Shown: one piece after another, positions 8,624 to 16,570 of the stretch
Layout of the letters: the number at the start of each line of letters is the position of its first letter
Position numbering within the stretch: the first letter of the stretch is position 1
NCBI RefSeq assembly: GCF_000959365.1
Contig: NZ_CP009555.1
Coordinates: 2,542,001 to 2,606,000 of the forward strand
Source of the DNA: Burkholderia oklahomensis C6786
GTDB lineage: Bacteria > Pseudomonadota > Gammaproteobacteria > Burkholderiales > Burkholderiaceae
Direction: 5' to 3'
DNA length: 64,000 nucleotides
Translations under genes and position numbers: made by a program
Notes under the pieces: model-generated
Databases searched by the model: none
What the model saw: only the letters and a program-made list of their open reading frames with translations
What the model was told of the DNA's origin: nothing

Positions 8624-9085
8624 TCACGCTCGCTCATCGCGCCGCGCCCGCGCGTCGGACGCGTCATTGCCGCTCTTTGCCTGCTTCCATATCTGATAGG
8701 CCTCCCACACCGCGAAGCCGACGGCGCCCCATTTGAGCGCAGGGCGCGCGCTCGCGCGCAGCAGCGCCCGCATGGGCTTCGCGAGCACGACGGACGCGAG
8801 CGAGCTCAACAGCGGATACTGGCTGACGAGCGTGCCGAGCGTCGCGTTCACGCTCCTCGCCGACTTGCCGAGCGATCCGCCCGACACCCCCGGCACGAGG
8901 AACTTCAGCCATCTGAAATGCGTGACGGACTGACGCAGTTCGGCGCCCGCCTGTGCGAGCTCCAGGCGCTCGACGTCGGAGCGCAGGATCAGCAGTTCCT
9001 TGCGCAGTGCGCGGTACTGGGCCGCGCTCATGTGCCGCTTCTGCGAAGCGGTGCGGAATCGTTGTTCCGGAGCGGAGTAACTCAT
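8624..9085 (-). CDS. Conserved protein of the YqjDE stress-module operon
   Basis: This 153-residue protein is of unknown function. It has a basic N-terminus, an amphipathic helix (YRALRKELLILRSDVERLELAQAGAELRQ, possibly coiled coil), a Gly/Ser-rich stretch and two weakly hydrophobic C-terminal segments (LLSSLASVVLAK, LKWGAVGFAVWEAYQIW). It is third in an operon with a YqjE-type and a YqjD/ElaB-type protein, the position of yqjK in E. coli, though no clear YqjK similarity is seen. A role at the inner membrane is inferred from the neighbours. Confidence 0.72.
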   Translation of the reverse strand: MSYSAPEQRFRTASQKRHMSAAQYRALRKELLILRSDVERLELAQAGAELRQSVTHFRWLKFLVPGVSGGSLGKSARSVNATLGTLVSQYPLLSSLASVVLAKPMRALLRASARPALKWGAVGFAVWEAYQIWKQAKSGNDASDARARRDERA

Positions 9086-9134
9086 GGCGCATCGACAGGA
9101 GGTTGGCGAGAAGAGGAGGAACGCGGCCGCGCGT

Positions 9135-9524
9135 TCATGACTTGCCGCGGAACAGTTCGCGGTCCTTTTCCAGTTCGTTCAGCGTCGCTTCGAACACGAC
9201 GGGCGCGTCGCGCAATCCCGAGCGCGCCCTCAGCCCGCAGGCGAGCGCGCCGAGCGCATAGAGCGCGGTGATGACGGCGAGCGACTGCCAGCGGTAGGTG
9301 TCCCAGAACGCGATGGCGACGAGCACCGTGAGGCTGATGAGCGCCATCGTCGCGAGCATCATCGCGGCGAGTCCGAGAAAGAGCACGCCCATCAGGCGTT
9401 CCTTTTCCTCGGCGAGCTCGATGCCGACGAGTTCCAGCCGGGTCTGCAGGAGCGCGAACACGGAGCCGAGCAGGCGGCGCAGCGGTCCGTGCGCGGACTG
9501 GTGCGATGAGGTTTCTGTCGTCAT
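9135..9524 (-). CDS. YqjE-type phage-holin-family membrane protein
   Basis: This 129-residue protein has an N-terminal amphipathic stretch (LRRLLGSVFALLQTRLELVGIELAEEKERL) followed by two membrane helices (VLFLGLAAMMLATMALISLTVLVAIAFW and SLAVITALYALGALACGLRAR). This is the architecture of the YqjE/Phage_holin_3_6 family. Despite the family name it is a chromosomal inner-membrane protein and not a lysis gene. It lies between the YqjD-type gene and the hypothetical gene on the same strand. Confidence 0.85.
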   Translation of the reverse strand: MTTETSSHQSAHGPLRRLLGSVFALLQTRLELVGIELAEEKERLMGVLFLGLAAMMLATMALISLTVLVAIAFWDTYRWQSLAVITALYALGALACGLRARSGLRDAPVVFEATLNELEKDRELFRGKS

Positions 9525-9642
9525 GGATGAGGCGCTTGCGCGCGGAGAACGGCCGGCGCCGCAACGGGCCGGTGCGCATGGTCCCGGCCGTCGCGCGGAT
9601 GCGAGCGGGGCCGGGGGCTGTCTCTCGCGGCGGCGTGCCGCG

Positions 9643-9945
9643 TTACTTGCGGTTGATCAAGAGGCCGATCAGCACGCCGACGCCGGCCGCGACGCCGATC
9701 GACGTCCACGGATGCTCGTGCACGTAGTCGTCGGTGGCGCGCGCCGCCTTCTTGCCTTTCTCGACCACGACCACCTGAACGTCGGCCGCTTTCTCCTTCG
9801 CCTGCTTCAGGCGCGAGAGCGCCTTCTCGCGCAGCTCGGTCGCGCGGTCGCCCGTGGTGCTCGCGGCCTGTTTCAGCAGATCTTCCGCGTCCGCGAGAAC
9901 AGTTTTGATATCCGACATCAGTTTCTCCTTGTTGACTTCAGACAT
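9643..9945 (-). CDS. YqjD/ElaB-family (DUF883) ribosome-associated membrane protein
   Basis: This 100-residue DUF883-type protein has a helical, charged N-terminal two-thirds (DIKTVLADAEDLLKQAASTTGDRATELREKALSRLKQAKEKA). It ends in the family hallmark HEHPWTSIGVAAGVGVLIGLLINRK, a C-terminal membrane anchor. E. coli members bind stationary-phase ribosomes to the membrane. The ATG at 9945 has an AAGGGAG site. A second ATG at 9918 is preceded by AAGGAG at good spacing and could give a product 9 residues shorter. It is first in the three-gene operon. Confidence 0.88.
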   Translation of the reverse strand: MSEVNKEKLMSDIKTVLADAEDLLKQAASTTGDRATELREKALSRLKQAKEKAADVQVVVVEKGKKAARATDDYVHEHPWTSIGVAAGVGVLIGLLINRK

Positions 9946-10272
9946 TGCGACTCCCTTCTTGCCGAAACGGATTGTCCTACGAACATCGTAGCGAAACCCG
10001 TGCCTGCGGGCGGGCGCGGCGGCCCGGCGCGCAGGCGGCGCAAGATCGCGCTTGAGTAGCATGGTAAACGACTTGCAATGACAATAGAGAGCCGATCCGG
10101 AACGAAAAAGTTTCCAGGATTGTCAAATCGCACCCGGCGAAAATGATAAAAAGGCATGAATATCTGACGGAATAATCGTTCGCGCCGGCCGCTGGATCAC
10201 TTAAGCTAAAAGCTTGCCCTTGCGCACCGTGCGCTCGGGCACCCAACCCATGCAAGTTCAAGGAGCTGCAAC
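9946..10272. other. Divergent control region between the DUF883 gene and the peroxiredoxin gene
   Basis: These 327 bp hold no gene and are more AT-rich than the surroundings between about 10075 and 10215. A perfect small inverted repeat AAGCT-AAA-AGCTT lies at 10203-10215, 58 bp before the peroxiredoxin start. No OxyR site could be assigned with confidence. Confidence 0.5.
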
Positions 10273-10911
10273 ATGAGTCTACGTCTTGGCGACATCGCGC
10301 CGGATTTCGAACAGGATTCGAGCCTCGGCCGCATCAAATTCCATGAATGGCTTGGCAACAGTTGGGGCGTCCTGTTCTCGCATCCGGCCGACTACACGCC
10401 CGTCTGCACGACGGAGCTCGGCCTGACCGCGAAGCTCAAGGGCGAATTCGAGAAGCGCAACGTGAAGGTGATCGCGCTGTCGGTCGACAGCGTCGAGTCG
10501 CACAAGGGCTGGATCGACGACATCAACGAGACGCAAGCGACGAGCGTCGGTTTCCCGATCATCGCCGACGGCGACCGCAAGGTCTCCGAACTGTACGACA
10601 TGATCCATCCGAACGCGAACGAGACGCTGACCGTGCGCTCGCTGTTCGTGATCGATCCGAACAAGAAGGTGCGTCTCATCATCACCTATCCGGCGAGCAC
10701 TGGCCGCAATTTCGACGAAGTGCTGCGCGTCATCGATTCGCTGCAGTTGACGGACAACTACAAGGTCGCGACGCCCGGCAACTGGAAGGACGGCGACGAC
10801 GTCGTGATCGTGCCGTCGCTGCAGGATCCGGAAGAGCTGAAGCAGCGCTTCCCGAAGGGCTTCAACGCGGTTCGTCCGTACCTGCGTCTGACGCCGCAGC
10901 CGAACAAGTGA
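10273..10911 (+). CDS. 1-Cys peroxiredoxin (Prx6/LsfA family)
   Basis: This thiol peroxidase reduces H2O2 and organic peroxides in the cytosol. The 212 residues match the Prx6 subfamily length. The peroxidatic Cys45 lies in HPADYTPVCTTELG. No second cysteine is seen in the chain, so it is a 1-Cys enzyme needing an external thiol. The downstream RSLFVIDPNKKVRLIITYPASTGRNFDEVLRVIDSLQL and the C-terminal dimerisation extension are typical. AAGGAG precedes the ATG, and a clear terminator follows at 10957. Confidence 0.96.
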   Translation: MSLRLGDIAPDFEQDSSLGRIKFHEWLGNSWGVLFSHPADYTPVCTTELGLTAKLKGEFEKRNVKVIALSVDSVESHKGWIDDINETQATSVGFPIIADGDRKVSELYDMIHPNANETLTVRSLFVIDPNKKVRLIITYPASTGRNFDEVLRVIDSLQLTDNYKVATPGNWKDGDDVVIVPSLQDPEELKQRFPKGFNAVRPYLRLTPQPNK

Positions 10912-10956
10912 GCGTCGCGCGTGCCGCGCCGCTTCGCGGCGTGACTGTCATATGAC

Positions 10957-10989
10957 GAAAAGCCCCGGCATGACCGCCGGGGCTTTTTC
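10957..10989 (+). terminator. Rho-independent terminator after the peroxiredoxin gene
   Basis: AGCCCCGGC (10961-10969) pairs with GCCGGGGCT (10976-10984) across a 6-nt loop and is followed by TTTT. Adenines before the stem make it potentially bidirectional, which would also end gcdH transcripts arriving from the other strand. Confidence 0.88.
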
Positions 10990-11070
10990 GTTTGCAGTGC
11001 CGCCGGGGCGGTGCAGTCGCGCTCCGGTTGCCGCGCGTCGCGCGCAGGCCGCGGCGGCGCGGGCATCACG

Positions 11071-12258
11071 TCAGAAGAACGCCTGAATCCCCGTCTGCGC
11101 GCGGCCGAGGATCAATGCGTGGATGTCGTGCGTGCCTTCGTACGTGTTCACCACTTCGAGATTCACGAGATGGCGCGCGACGCCGAATTCGTCCGAGATG
11201 CCGTTGCCGCCCAGCATGTCGCGGGCGAGGCGGGCGATGTCGAGCGCCTTGCCGCACGAATTGCGCTTCATGATCGACGTGATCTCGACGGCCGCCGTGC
11301 CTTCGTCCTTCATCCGGCCGAGCCGCAGCACGCCTTGCAGGCCGAGCGTGATCTCGGTCTGCATGTCGGCGAGCTTCTTCTGGATCAGCTGGTTGGCGGC
11401 GAGCGGACGGCCGAATTGCTTGCGGTCGAGCACGTATTGGCGCGCGGTGTGCCAGCACGATTCGGCCGCGCCGAGCGCGCCCCATGCGATGCCGTAGCGC
11501 GCGGAGTTCAGGCACGTGAACGGCCCGCGCAGGCCCTTCACGCCCGGCATGATGTTCTCTTCGGGCACGAACGCGTCGTCGAGCACGATCTCGCCCGTGA
11601 TCGACGCGCGCAGGCCCACCTTGCCGTGGATCGTCGGCGCCGACAGGCCCTTCCAGCCCTTCTCGAGGATGAAGCCGCGGATCTCGTCGCGGCCGTCCTC
11701 GTCGAGCTTCGCCCAGACGACGAACACGTCGGCGATCGGCGAATTCGTGATCCACATCTTCGAACCCGACAGCGAGTAGCCGCCCGGCACCTTCTTCGCG
11801 CGCGTGACCATGCTGCCCGGATCGGAGCCGTGATTCGGCTCGGTCAGGCCGAAGCAGCCGATCCATTCGCCCGTCGCGAGCTTCGGCAGGTATTTCTCCT
11901 TCTGTGCGTCGGAGCCGAATTCGAAGATCGGCACCATCACGAGCGACGACTGCACCGACATCATCGACCGGTAGCCCGAATCGACGCGTTCGACCTCGCG
12001 CGCGATGAGCCCGTAGCTCACGTAACCGAGGCCGGGGCCGCCGTACTGCTCGGGAATCGTCGGGCCGAGGAGGCCGAGCTCGCCCATCTCGCGGAAGATC
12101 GCCGTGTCGGTGGTCTCGTGGCGGAACGCCTGCGTCACGCGCGGCGCGAGCTTGTCCTGCGCGTAAGCGTTCGCGGCGTCGCGCACCATGCGCTCGTCGT
12201 CGGTGAGCTGCTGGCCGAGCAGCAGCGGATCGTCCCAATGAAAGGTTGCGGCAGCCAT
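11071..12258 (-). CDS. gcdH: Glutaryl-CoA dehydrogenase
   Basis: This is an FAD acyl-CoA dehydrogenase that oxidises and decarboxylates glutaryl-CoA to crotonyl-CoA in lysine, tryptophan and benzoate breakdown. It has 395 residues. Landmarks are [13 protein letters not shown] (substrate and FAD contacts), [39 protein letters not shown] with the Arg specific to glutaryl-CoA, and the catalytic Glu (about 374) in [20 protein letters not shown]. It is divergent from an IclR gene over a shared operator, so it is probably that regulator's target. Confidence 0.96.
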   Translation of the reverse strand: MAAATFHWDDPLLLGQQLTDDERMVRDAANAYAQDKLAPRVTQAFRHETTDTAIFREMGELGLLGPTIPEQYGGPGLGYVSYGLIAREVERVDSGYRSMMSVQSSLVMVPIFEFGSDAQKEKYLPKLATGEWIGCFGLTEPNHGSDPGSMVTRAKKVPGGYSLSGSKMWITNSPIADVFVVWAKLDEDGRDEIRGFILEKGWKGLSAPTIHGKVGLRASITGEIVLDDAFVPEENIMPGVKGLRGPFTCLNSARYGIAWGALGAAESCWHTARQYVLDRKQFGRPLAANQLIQKKLADMQTEITLGLQGVLRLGRMKDEGTAAVEITSIMKRNSCGKALDIARLARDMLGGNGISDEFGVARHLVNLEVVNTYEGTHDIHALILGRAQTGIQAFF

Positions 12259-12274
12259 CGCGTCATCTCCTCAC

Positions 12275-12303
12275 TTGACTATAGTTCCGCTATGCGGAAC
12301 AAT
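12275..12303. promoter_or_regulatory. IclR-type operator and promoter between gcdH and its regulator
   Basis: A perfect palindrome GTTCCGC-TAT-GCGGAAC occupies 12284-12300 midway between the divergent genes. It sits between a -35-like TTGACT (12275-12280) and a -10-like AACAAT (12298-12303) reading toward the regulator gene. Binding there would block that promoter and could affect gcdH. Confidence 0.7.
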
Positions 12304-12334
12304 GTTTTGCAAATTGGATTCAGTGTATCACCAC

Positions 12335-13126
12335 ATGAATTTTTCGACCATCGACGCCGACACGCTCGACGAACGCAAGTTCGTCGTCGCCCTCGCACGG
12401 GGGCTCGATCTGCTGCGCGCGTTCCGGCCCGGCGAGTCGATGCTCGGCAACCGCGACTTCGTCGAGCGCACCGGGCTGCCGAAGGCGACTGTCAACCGGC
12501 TCGCGTACACGCTCACCGTGCTCGGCTATCTGCGCTACGACGACGCGCTCGGCAAGTACGCGCTCGACGCGGGCGTGCTGTCGCTCGGCTATGCGCTGCT
12601 CGCGGGCTCCGACACGCTCGCGCTCGCGCGGCCGCACATGCAGGCGCTCGCGCGCGAGATCGGCGCGGCGGTGTCGCTCGGCTGCCGCGACGGTCTCGAC
12701 ATGATCTACCTGGAGACGATCCGCAGCGAGACGGCGCTGACGCTTGGGCTTGCGTCCGGATCGCGGCTGTCGATGCTGACGAGCTCGATGGGGCGCGCGT
12801 ATCTCGCCGTGCAGCCGCCCGACGTGCGCGCGGCGCTATTCGCGGAGCTGCGCAAGACGGCGGGGAAGGGGCGGGCGGGCGCCGCGCTCGTTGCGGCGGC
12901 GGAGCGCGCGGTCGAGGAATTCGCCGCCGACGGCTGCTGCTATTCGTTTCGCGACTGGCACGAGGACGTGAATGCGATCGCGGTGCCGTTTCGCGAGCCG
13001 CGCGAAGGGCGCTGGCTGATTCTGAGCTGCAGCGGGCCCGCGTCGTCGATGGGCGAGGACGTGTTCCGCAACAAGATCGGCCCGAAGCTGAAAGCGCTCG
13101 CACGGCGGCTCGGGCAACCGGCGTAG
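12335..13126 (+). CDS. IclR-family transcriptional regulator, probable gcdH regulator
   Basis: This has an N-terminal winged helix-turn-helix (about residues 15-75, with FVERTGLPKATVNRLAYTLTVLGYLRYD) and a C-terminal IclR effector domain (ARPHMQALAREIGAAVSLGCRDGLDMIYLETIRS... through MGEDVFRNKIGPKLKALARRLGQ). The start MNFSTIDADTL at 12335 gives 263 residues, normal for the family. An in-frame ATG at 12275 would begin inside the operator and is rejected. Adjacent gcdH and the palindrome suggest control of glutaryl-CoA catabolism; the ligand is unknown. Confidence 0.9.
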   Translation: MNFSTIDADTLDERKFVVALARGLDLLRAFRPGESMLGNRDFVERTGLPKATVNRLAYTLTVLGYLRYDDALGKYALDAGVLSLGYALLAGSDTLALARPHMQALAREIGAAVSLGCRDGLDMIYLETIRSETALTLGLASGSRLSMLTSSMGRAYLAVQPPDVRAALFAELRKTAGKGRAGAALVAAAERAVEEFAADGCCYSFRDWHEDVNAIAVPFREPREGRWLILSCSGPASSMGEDVFRNKIGPKLKALARRLGQPA

Positions 13127-13255
13127 GCCGGGGCGCCGCCGTCGTGCGCGAGCGGCGGCGGGTGGCTTTGTGATCGTTCACCGTTGCGGCTTTCGCCGGT
13201 GGTTTGTTGCTGTTGTCGCTGCTGCCGCTGTCGCCAGCCACCTCAGCCACCAGTC

Positions 13256-13297
13256 GCAAGTAGCAAGTAGCAAGTAGCAAGTAGCAAGTAGCAAGTA
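13256..13297. repeat. (GCAAGTA)6 tandem heptamer
   Basis: Six perfect copies of the 7-bp unit GCAAGTA lie 130 bp after the IclR stop codon. Perfect identity suggests recent expansion, so copy number probably varies among strains. Confidence 0.95.
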
Positions 13298-13645
13298 GCC
13301 CGTGCGACCGGCCATGGCACGTTGCCGAGCCCGCAGCGGCGCGAACCGGCAGCGACGTCGGCGTTGTCGTCGATGCAGGTTGTCGGCGCGTTGCGTGCGG
13401 CGAGTGCCGCCGGTCGGCGTTACGTTCATCTTCGTCATCCGATGCGTGAAATTCGACGCGCCGGCTGTGGCGGCGCGGGCCGATATTGTCGATGTCGAAA
13501 GGGGCCGCTTGCGCGAGCGGAACGCCGTGTCGCTTGCGGGCGCGGCCGCCTCTTGCGGCGCGTGTCGGCGTCGCGCGCGTGAACGTCTCGATCCGACGCG
13601 GCACCTTCGCTTTGCAAATGGTCGTGCGACGGCGGCTTGCCGCCC

Positions 13646-13771
13646 GCAATCCGGCGTATGCAATCCGGCGCCCGCAACTCGGCGCCCGCAACTCGACACC
13701 CGCAACTCGACACCCGCGATCCGGCACGTGAGATCCAACACGATCCATCCAACCCGACGCAATCCGATGCA
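13646..13771. repeat. Degenerate 14-bp tandem repeat, about nine copies
   Basis: Units start every 14 bp from 13646. Copies 13688-13701 and 13702-13715 are identical (GCAACTCGACACCC). Flanking copies drift (GCAATCCGGCGCCC, GCGATCCGGCACGT and others). The unit is twice seven, matching the period of the other arrays in the window. Confidence 0.85.
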
Positions 13772-13876
13772 CTGCTCCACGCCGCAATGCAACGCAGCAG
13801 CCGACCGCAATCGGTTGTATCGTAGACACCGCTTCCCACCGCAGCATCCATGCGCAACGTGAACAGGAGGTTCACG

Positions 13877-14284
13877 ATGTCGGGCTCGAAATTGCTGGAA
13901 GGCGGGTGCGCGTGCGGCGCGATCCGTTACAGGATCGTCGGCGTGCCCACCGACGCGGGTTTCTGCCATTGCCGGCTGTGCCAGCGGACGACGGGTGCCG
14001 CCATGCTCCCGTGGGCGACGGTGCCGATCGGCGCGTTCGAGTATGTGAAGGGCGAGCCGCGCGTGTACGCGTCGAGCGCGTGGGGCGAGCGGCGCTTTTG
14101 CCCGCAGTGCGGCGCGCAGCTCGAATACCGGCTGTCGAACGCGCCCGCGACGGTCGAGGTCAATTACGCGACGCTCGACGATCCGTCGGCGATCCGGCCG
14201 AAAGCGCACACGTGGTACGCGAGCCGCATTCCCGGTCTCGAAGCGGCGGGCGATCTGCCGGTGTTCGGCGACGGCGGCGATTGA
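13877..14284 (+). CDS. GFA-family zinc protein (glutathione-dependent formaldehyde-activating enzyme-like)
   Basis: This small protein (135 residues) has the Mss4-like GFA fold. Zinc ligands are seen in LEGGCACGAIRYRI, FCHCRLCQRTTGA and RRFCPQCGAQLEYR. AGGAGG ends 6 bp before the ATG at 13877, so this start is preferred over one 27 bp upstream. Founding members were described as S-hydroxymethylglutathione synthase, but most homologues have no proven activity, so the function is open. It stands alone between the repeat region and the EAL gene. Confidence 0.9.
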   Translation: MSGSKLLEGGCACGAIRYRIVGVPTDAGFCHCRLCQRTTGAAMLPWATVPIGAFEYVKGEPRVYASSAWGERRFCPQCGAQLEYRLSNAPATVEVNYATLDDPSAIRPKAHTWYASRIPGLEAAGDLPVFGDGGD

Positions 14285-14532
14285 CCCGACGTCGCGCGGG
14301 CGCAGCCAGGCGGCGAAGTGATGCAGGCGCTTCGCGGCGCTGCATCGTGTCGGGCGTGCGGCAAGTGGGTCGAGCGCGTCAGGCGCGGCGAGGGTGGCCG
14401 GCGCGAGGCGCGGTCAGCGATTGCGACGGCTCCGATTTTTATACGCGGCGCTGCATGCGGCGCCGCGCAAGTCGCGCAGCACATCGCGTTCGCCCTGCTC
14501 GACGCACCGTGCGCCAAGCATGCTCCCATCCG

Positions 14533-15339
14533 TCAAACCGCGGCCGGCTGCGAGAATACCGGCCCTTGCACGAGCCGCACGTCGTACTGACGCAGCAGCT
14601 CGAACTGCGTTTCGTCGACGACGTGATCGAAGATGAGCGGAATGCGCACGCGATGCGCGTAGCCGACGAGCGCCTTCACCATTCCTTCCCGCAGCGCGAT
14701 CGCCGCATCCATCTTGATGTAGTCGGGCCGCGCCATGTCCGATTCGACGGCGAGGATCCGCCCCGGATCGGGCAGCTTGTCCGCGACCTTGAAGCCGTAG
14801 TGCTGGTAACTCTTCGTCAGATAGCCGAGGAACGTCTTGTGCGCGACGGCCGCGGCCGGCAGCTCGATCACGACGCGCTCGGACGGCAGCCCGAACCCCT
14901 TGAGCACGCTCGAGAAGTGCTTGCCGTGGTCGTACTTGACGCTCTTCAGCAGCCGCTCGTGCACACGCAGGAACAGCAGTCCGTGCCGCTGCGCGCCGAA
15001 GAAGTTGATCGCGTGCAGGCTGCGCGCGAGCCGGTCGAGCGCGACGAGTTCCTGATCGTCGGCGACGGCGTCGATCGGATCGAACGGCGCGCCGCCCACG
15101 TGCGTGATCGCCTGGAAGCCGAGTTCGTCGCCGTAGCGCTCGATCGCGTCGGAGAGCGACGTCGATTGCGGCGCGCCCGGCATCGACACGTCGTAGATGG
15201 GCTCGTATGCGCTTTCCAGTTTGAGATCGCGCAGGTGCGCGTACGCGCTTTGTGTGCCGTCGTCGAGCGCGAGGTGATCGCACAGGAACGGCAGCTTGCC
15301 CGCACGGGCGACGAGTTCGGGAATGGTGGGCGGAACCAT
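14533..15339 (-). CDS. Degenerate EAL-domain protein, probably no phosphodiesterase activity
   Basis: The 268 residues form one EAL-like domain. YEPIYDVSM aligns with the YQPIVD entry of EAL domains, but the EAL triplet itself appears as QAI in GFQAITHVGG. The later DDFG-type loop is also missing. Other landmarks remain: VVIELPA, YIKMDAAIA (Lys and Asp kept) and the closing LVQGPVFSQP. It probably binds c-di-GMP or a protein without hydrolysing c-di-GMP. It is divergent from the aromatic operon across a 256-bp region. No sensory domain is present. Confidence 0.85.
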   Translation of the reverse strand: MVPPTIPELVARAGKLPFLCDHLALDDGTQSAYAHLRDLKLESAYEPIYDVSMPGAPQSTSLSDAIERYGDELGFQAITHVGGAPFDPIDAVADDQELVALDRLARSLHAINFFGAQRHGLLFLRVHERLLKSVKYDHGKHFSSVLKGFGLPSERVVIELPAAAVAHKTFLGYLTKSYQHYGFKVADKLPDPGRILAVESDMARPDYIKMDAAIALREGMVKALVGYAHRVRIPLIFDHVVDETQFELLRQYDVRLVQGPVFSQPAAV

Positions 15340-15476
15340 GGACTCCGGATGGAAGAAATGTGGCCGAAACGGCCTCCGTATATGAACGATAGTAGCAGCG
15401 CCGGGCGCGATTGGCTGCGCGAGTTGCTCATATCGATATCGGCTCCGCGCCGGCGCCTAGGGTATACGTTAATTTC

Positions 15477-15507
15477 ACTAATCGTAATTGGTTTTACTAT
15501 TCGTAAA
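15477..15507. promoter_or_regulatory. Candidate operator of the aromatic operon
   Basis: Two related 11-mers, ACTAATCGTAA (15477-15487) and ACTATTCGTAA (15496-15506), are spaced 19 bp apart, about two helical turns. The second lies inside a perfect inverted repeat TTTAC-TATTC-GTAAA (15493-15507). The site lies 89 bp before the MBL gene start, in an AT-rich patch between divergent genes. The cognate regulator is not next to it. Confidence 0.55.
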
Positions 15508-15595
15508 TCATGACGTTGACGTAGATCAAGCAGTCAGACGCGCAGCTTGTCCGACGAAAGCGGCGCATCCCTCAATACGGAGCAAGGAGCGACAG

Positions 15596-16552
15596 ATGGC
15601 GGGTGACAAGAAATTTGCATCGCAGGCGGACCTGACCGAGAAGAAGGTGACGTTCGAACGCCTGTCCGAGCACGCGTACGCCTATACGGCGGAAGGCGAT
15701 CCGAACACGGGGATCATCGTCGGCGACGACGCGGTGCTCGTCGCCGACACGCAGGCGACGCCCGTGATGGCCGGGGACGTGATCCGCCGGATCCGCGAAG
15801 TCACCGACAAGCCGATCAAGTACGTGCTGCTCACGCACTACCACGCGGTGCGGGTGCTGGGCGCGTCCGCGTACGGCGCCGATCATGTGATCGCGAGCCA
15901 GGACACGTACGACCTGATCGTCGAGCGCGGCGCGGCCGACATGAAGAGCGAGATCGAGCGCTTTCCGCGCCTGTTCCGCTCGGTCGAGTCGGTGCCGGGC
16001 CTCACGTGGCCGACGCTCACGTTCAAGGGCGAGATGACGCTCCGGCTCGGCAAGCTCGAAGTGAAGATCATGCAGCTCGGCCGCGGTCACACGAAGGGCG
16101 ACACGGTCGTCTGGCTGCCGCAGGAGAAGGTGCTGCTGTCGGGCGACCTCGTCGAATACGGCGCGACGCCGTACGCGGGCGACGCGTACTTCCAGGACTG
16201 GCCGCACACGCTCGACGCGATCGCGGCGCTCAAGCCGGAGAAGCTCGTGCCGGGCCGCGGCGCCGCGCTGAAGACGCCGCAGGAAGTCGCGGACGGCCTC
16301 GCGGGCACGCGCGCGTTCGTGAGCGAGCTGTACGCGAAAGTGAAGTCCGGCGCGGCGGCGGGCAAGGACCTGAACGCGATCTACAAGGAAACGTACGCGG
16401 AGCTGAAGCCGAAGTTCGGCGAGTGGGTGATCTTCGACCACTGCATGCCGTTCGACGTGACGCGCGCGTTCGACGAGGCCACGCAATATCCGGATCCGCG
16501 GATCTGGACGGCCGAGCGCGACAAGGACATGTGGCGCACCCTCGAAGGCTGA
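15596..16552 (+). CDS. MBL-fold protein with altered metal-binding motif, first gene of the homogentisate operon
   Basis: This metallo-beta-lactamase-fold protein (318 residues) has AAGGAG before the ATG at 15596. The usual HxHxDH signature reads HYHAVRVLG (His81, His83, then Val85 and Arg86), so the Asp and His that hold the second metal are absent. GRGHTKGDTVVW and LLSGDLVEYGATPYAGD keep later ligands, so a single-metal site or another chemistry is likely. A helical tail follows (about 230-318). It begins a tight operon of aromatic degradation genes. Its role there, perhaps ester or thioester hydrolysis, is unknown. Confidence 0.85.
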   Translation: MAGDKKFASQADLTEKKVTFERLSEHAYAYTAEGDPNTGIIVGDDAVLVADTQATPVMAGDVIRRIREVTDKPIKYVLLTHYHAVRVLGASAYGADHVIASQDTYDLIVERGAADMKSEIERFPRLFRSVESVPGLTWPTLTFKGEMTLRLGKLEVKIMQLGRGHTKGDTVVWLPQEKVLLSGDLVEYGATPYAGDAYFQDWPHTLDAIAALKPEKLVPGRGAALKTPQEVADGLAGTRAFVSELYAKVKSGAAAGKDLNAIYKETYAELKPKFGEWVIFDHCMPFDVTRAFDEATQYPDPRIWTAERDKDMWRTLEG

Positions 16553-16570
16553 GCACGGCGGGCGGCGATC

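Larger units (their letters stand above)
13127..13876. other. Repeat-bearing intergenic region
   Basis: These 750 bp contain no convincing gene. Open frames here have biased composition and no start signals. The region holds a 7-bp tandem array at 13256-13297 and a degenerate 14-bp array at 13646-13771, both listed separately. Confidence 0.7.

Noticed and set aside
9135..9945. Prophage lysis genes (holin family protein)
   Set aside because: The YqjE-type protein carries the phage-holin family name but sits in the chromosomal yqjD-like module with no phage genes.
13302..13862. Open frames in the region between the IclR and GFA genes
   Set aside because: Arg/Ala/Pro-rich translations driven by repeats and GC content, without start signals or motifs.
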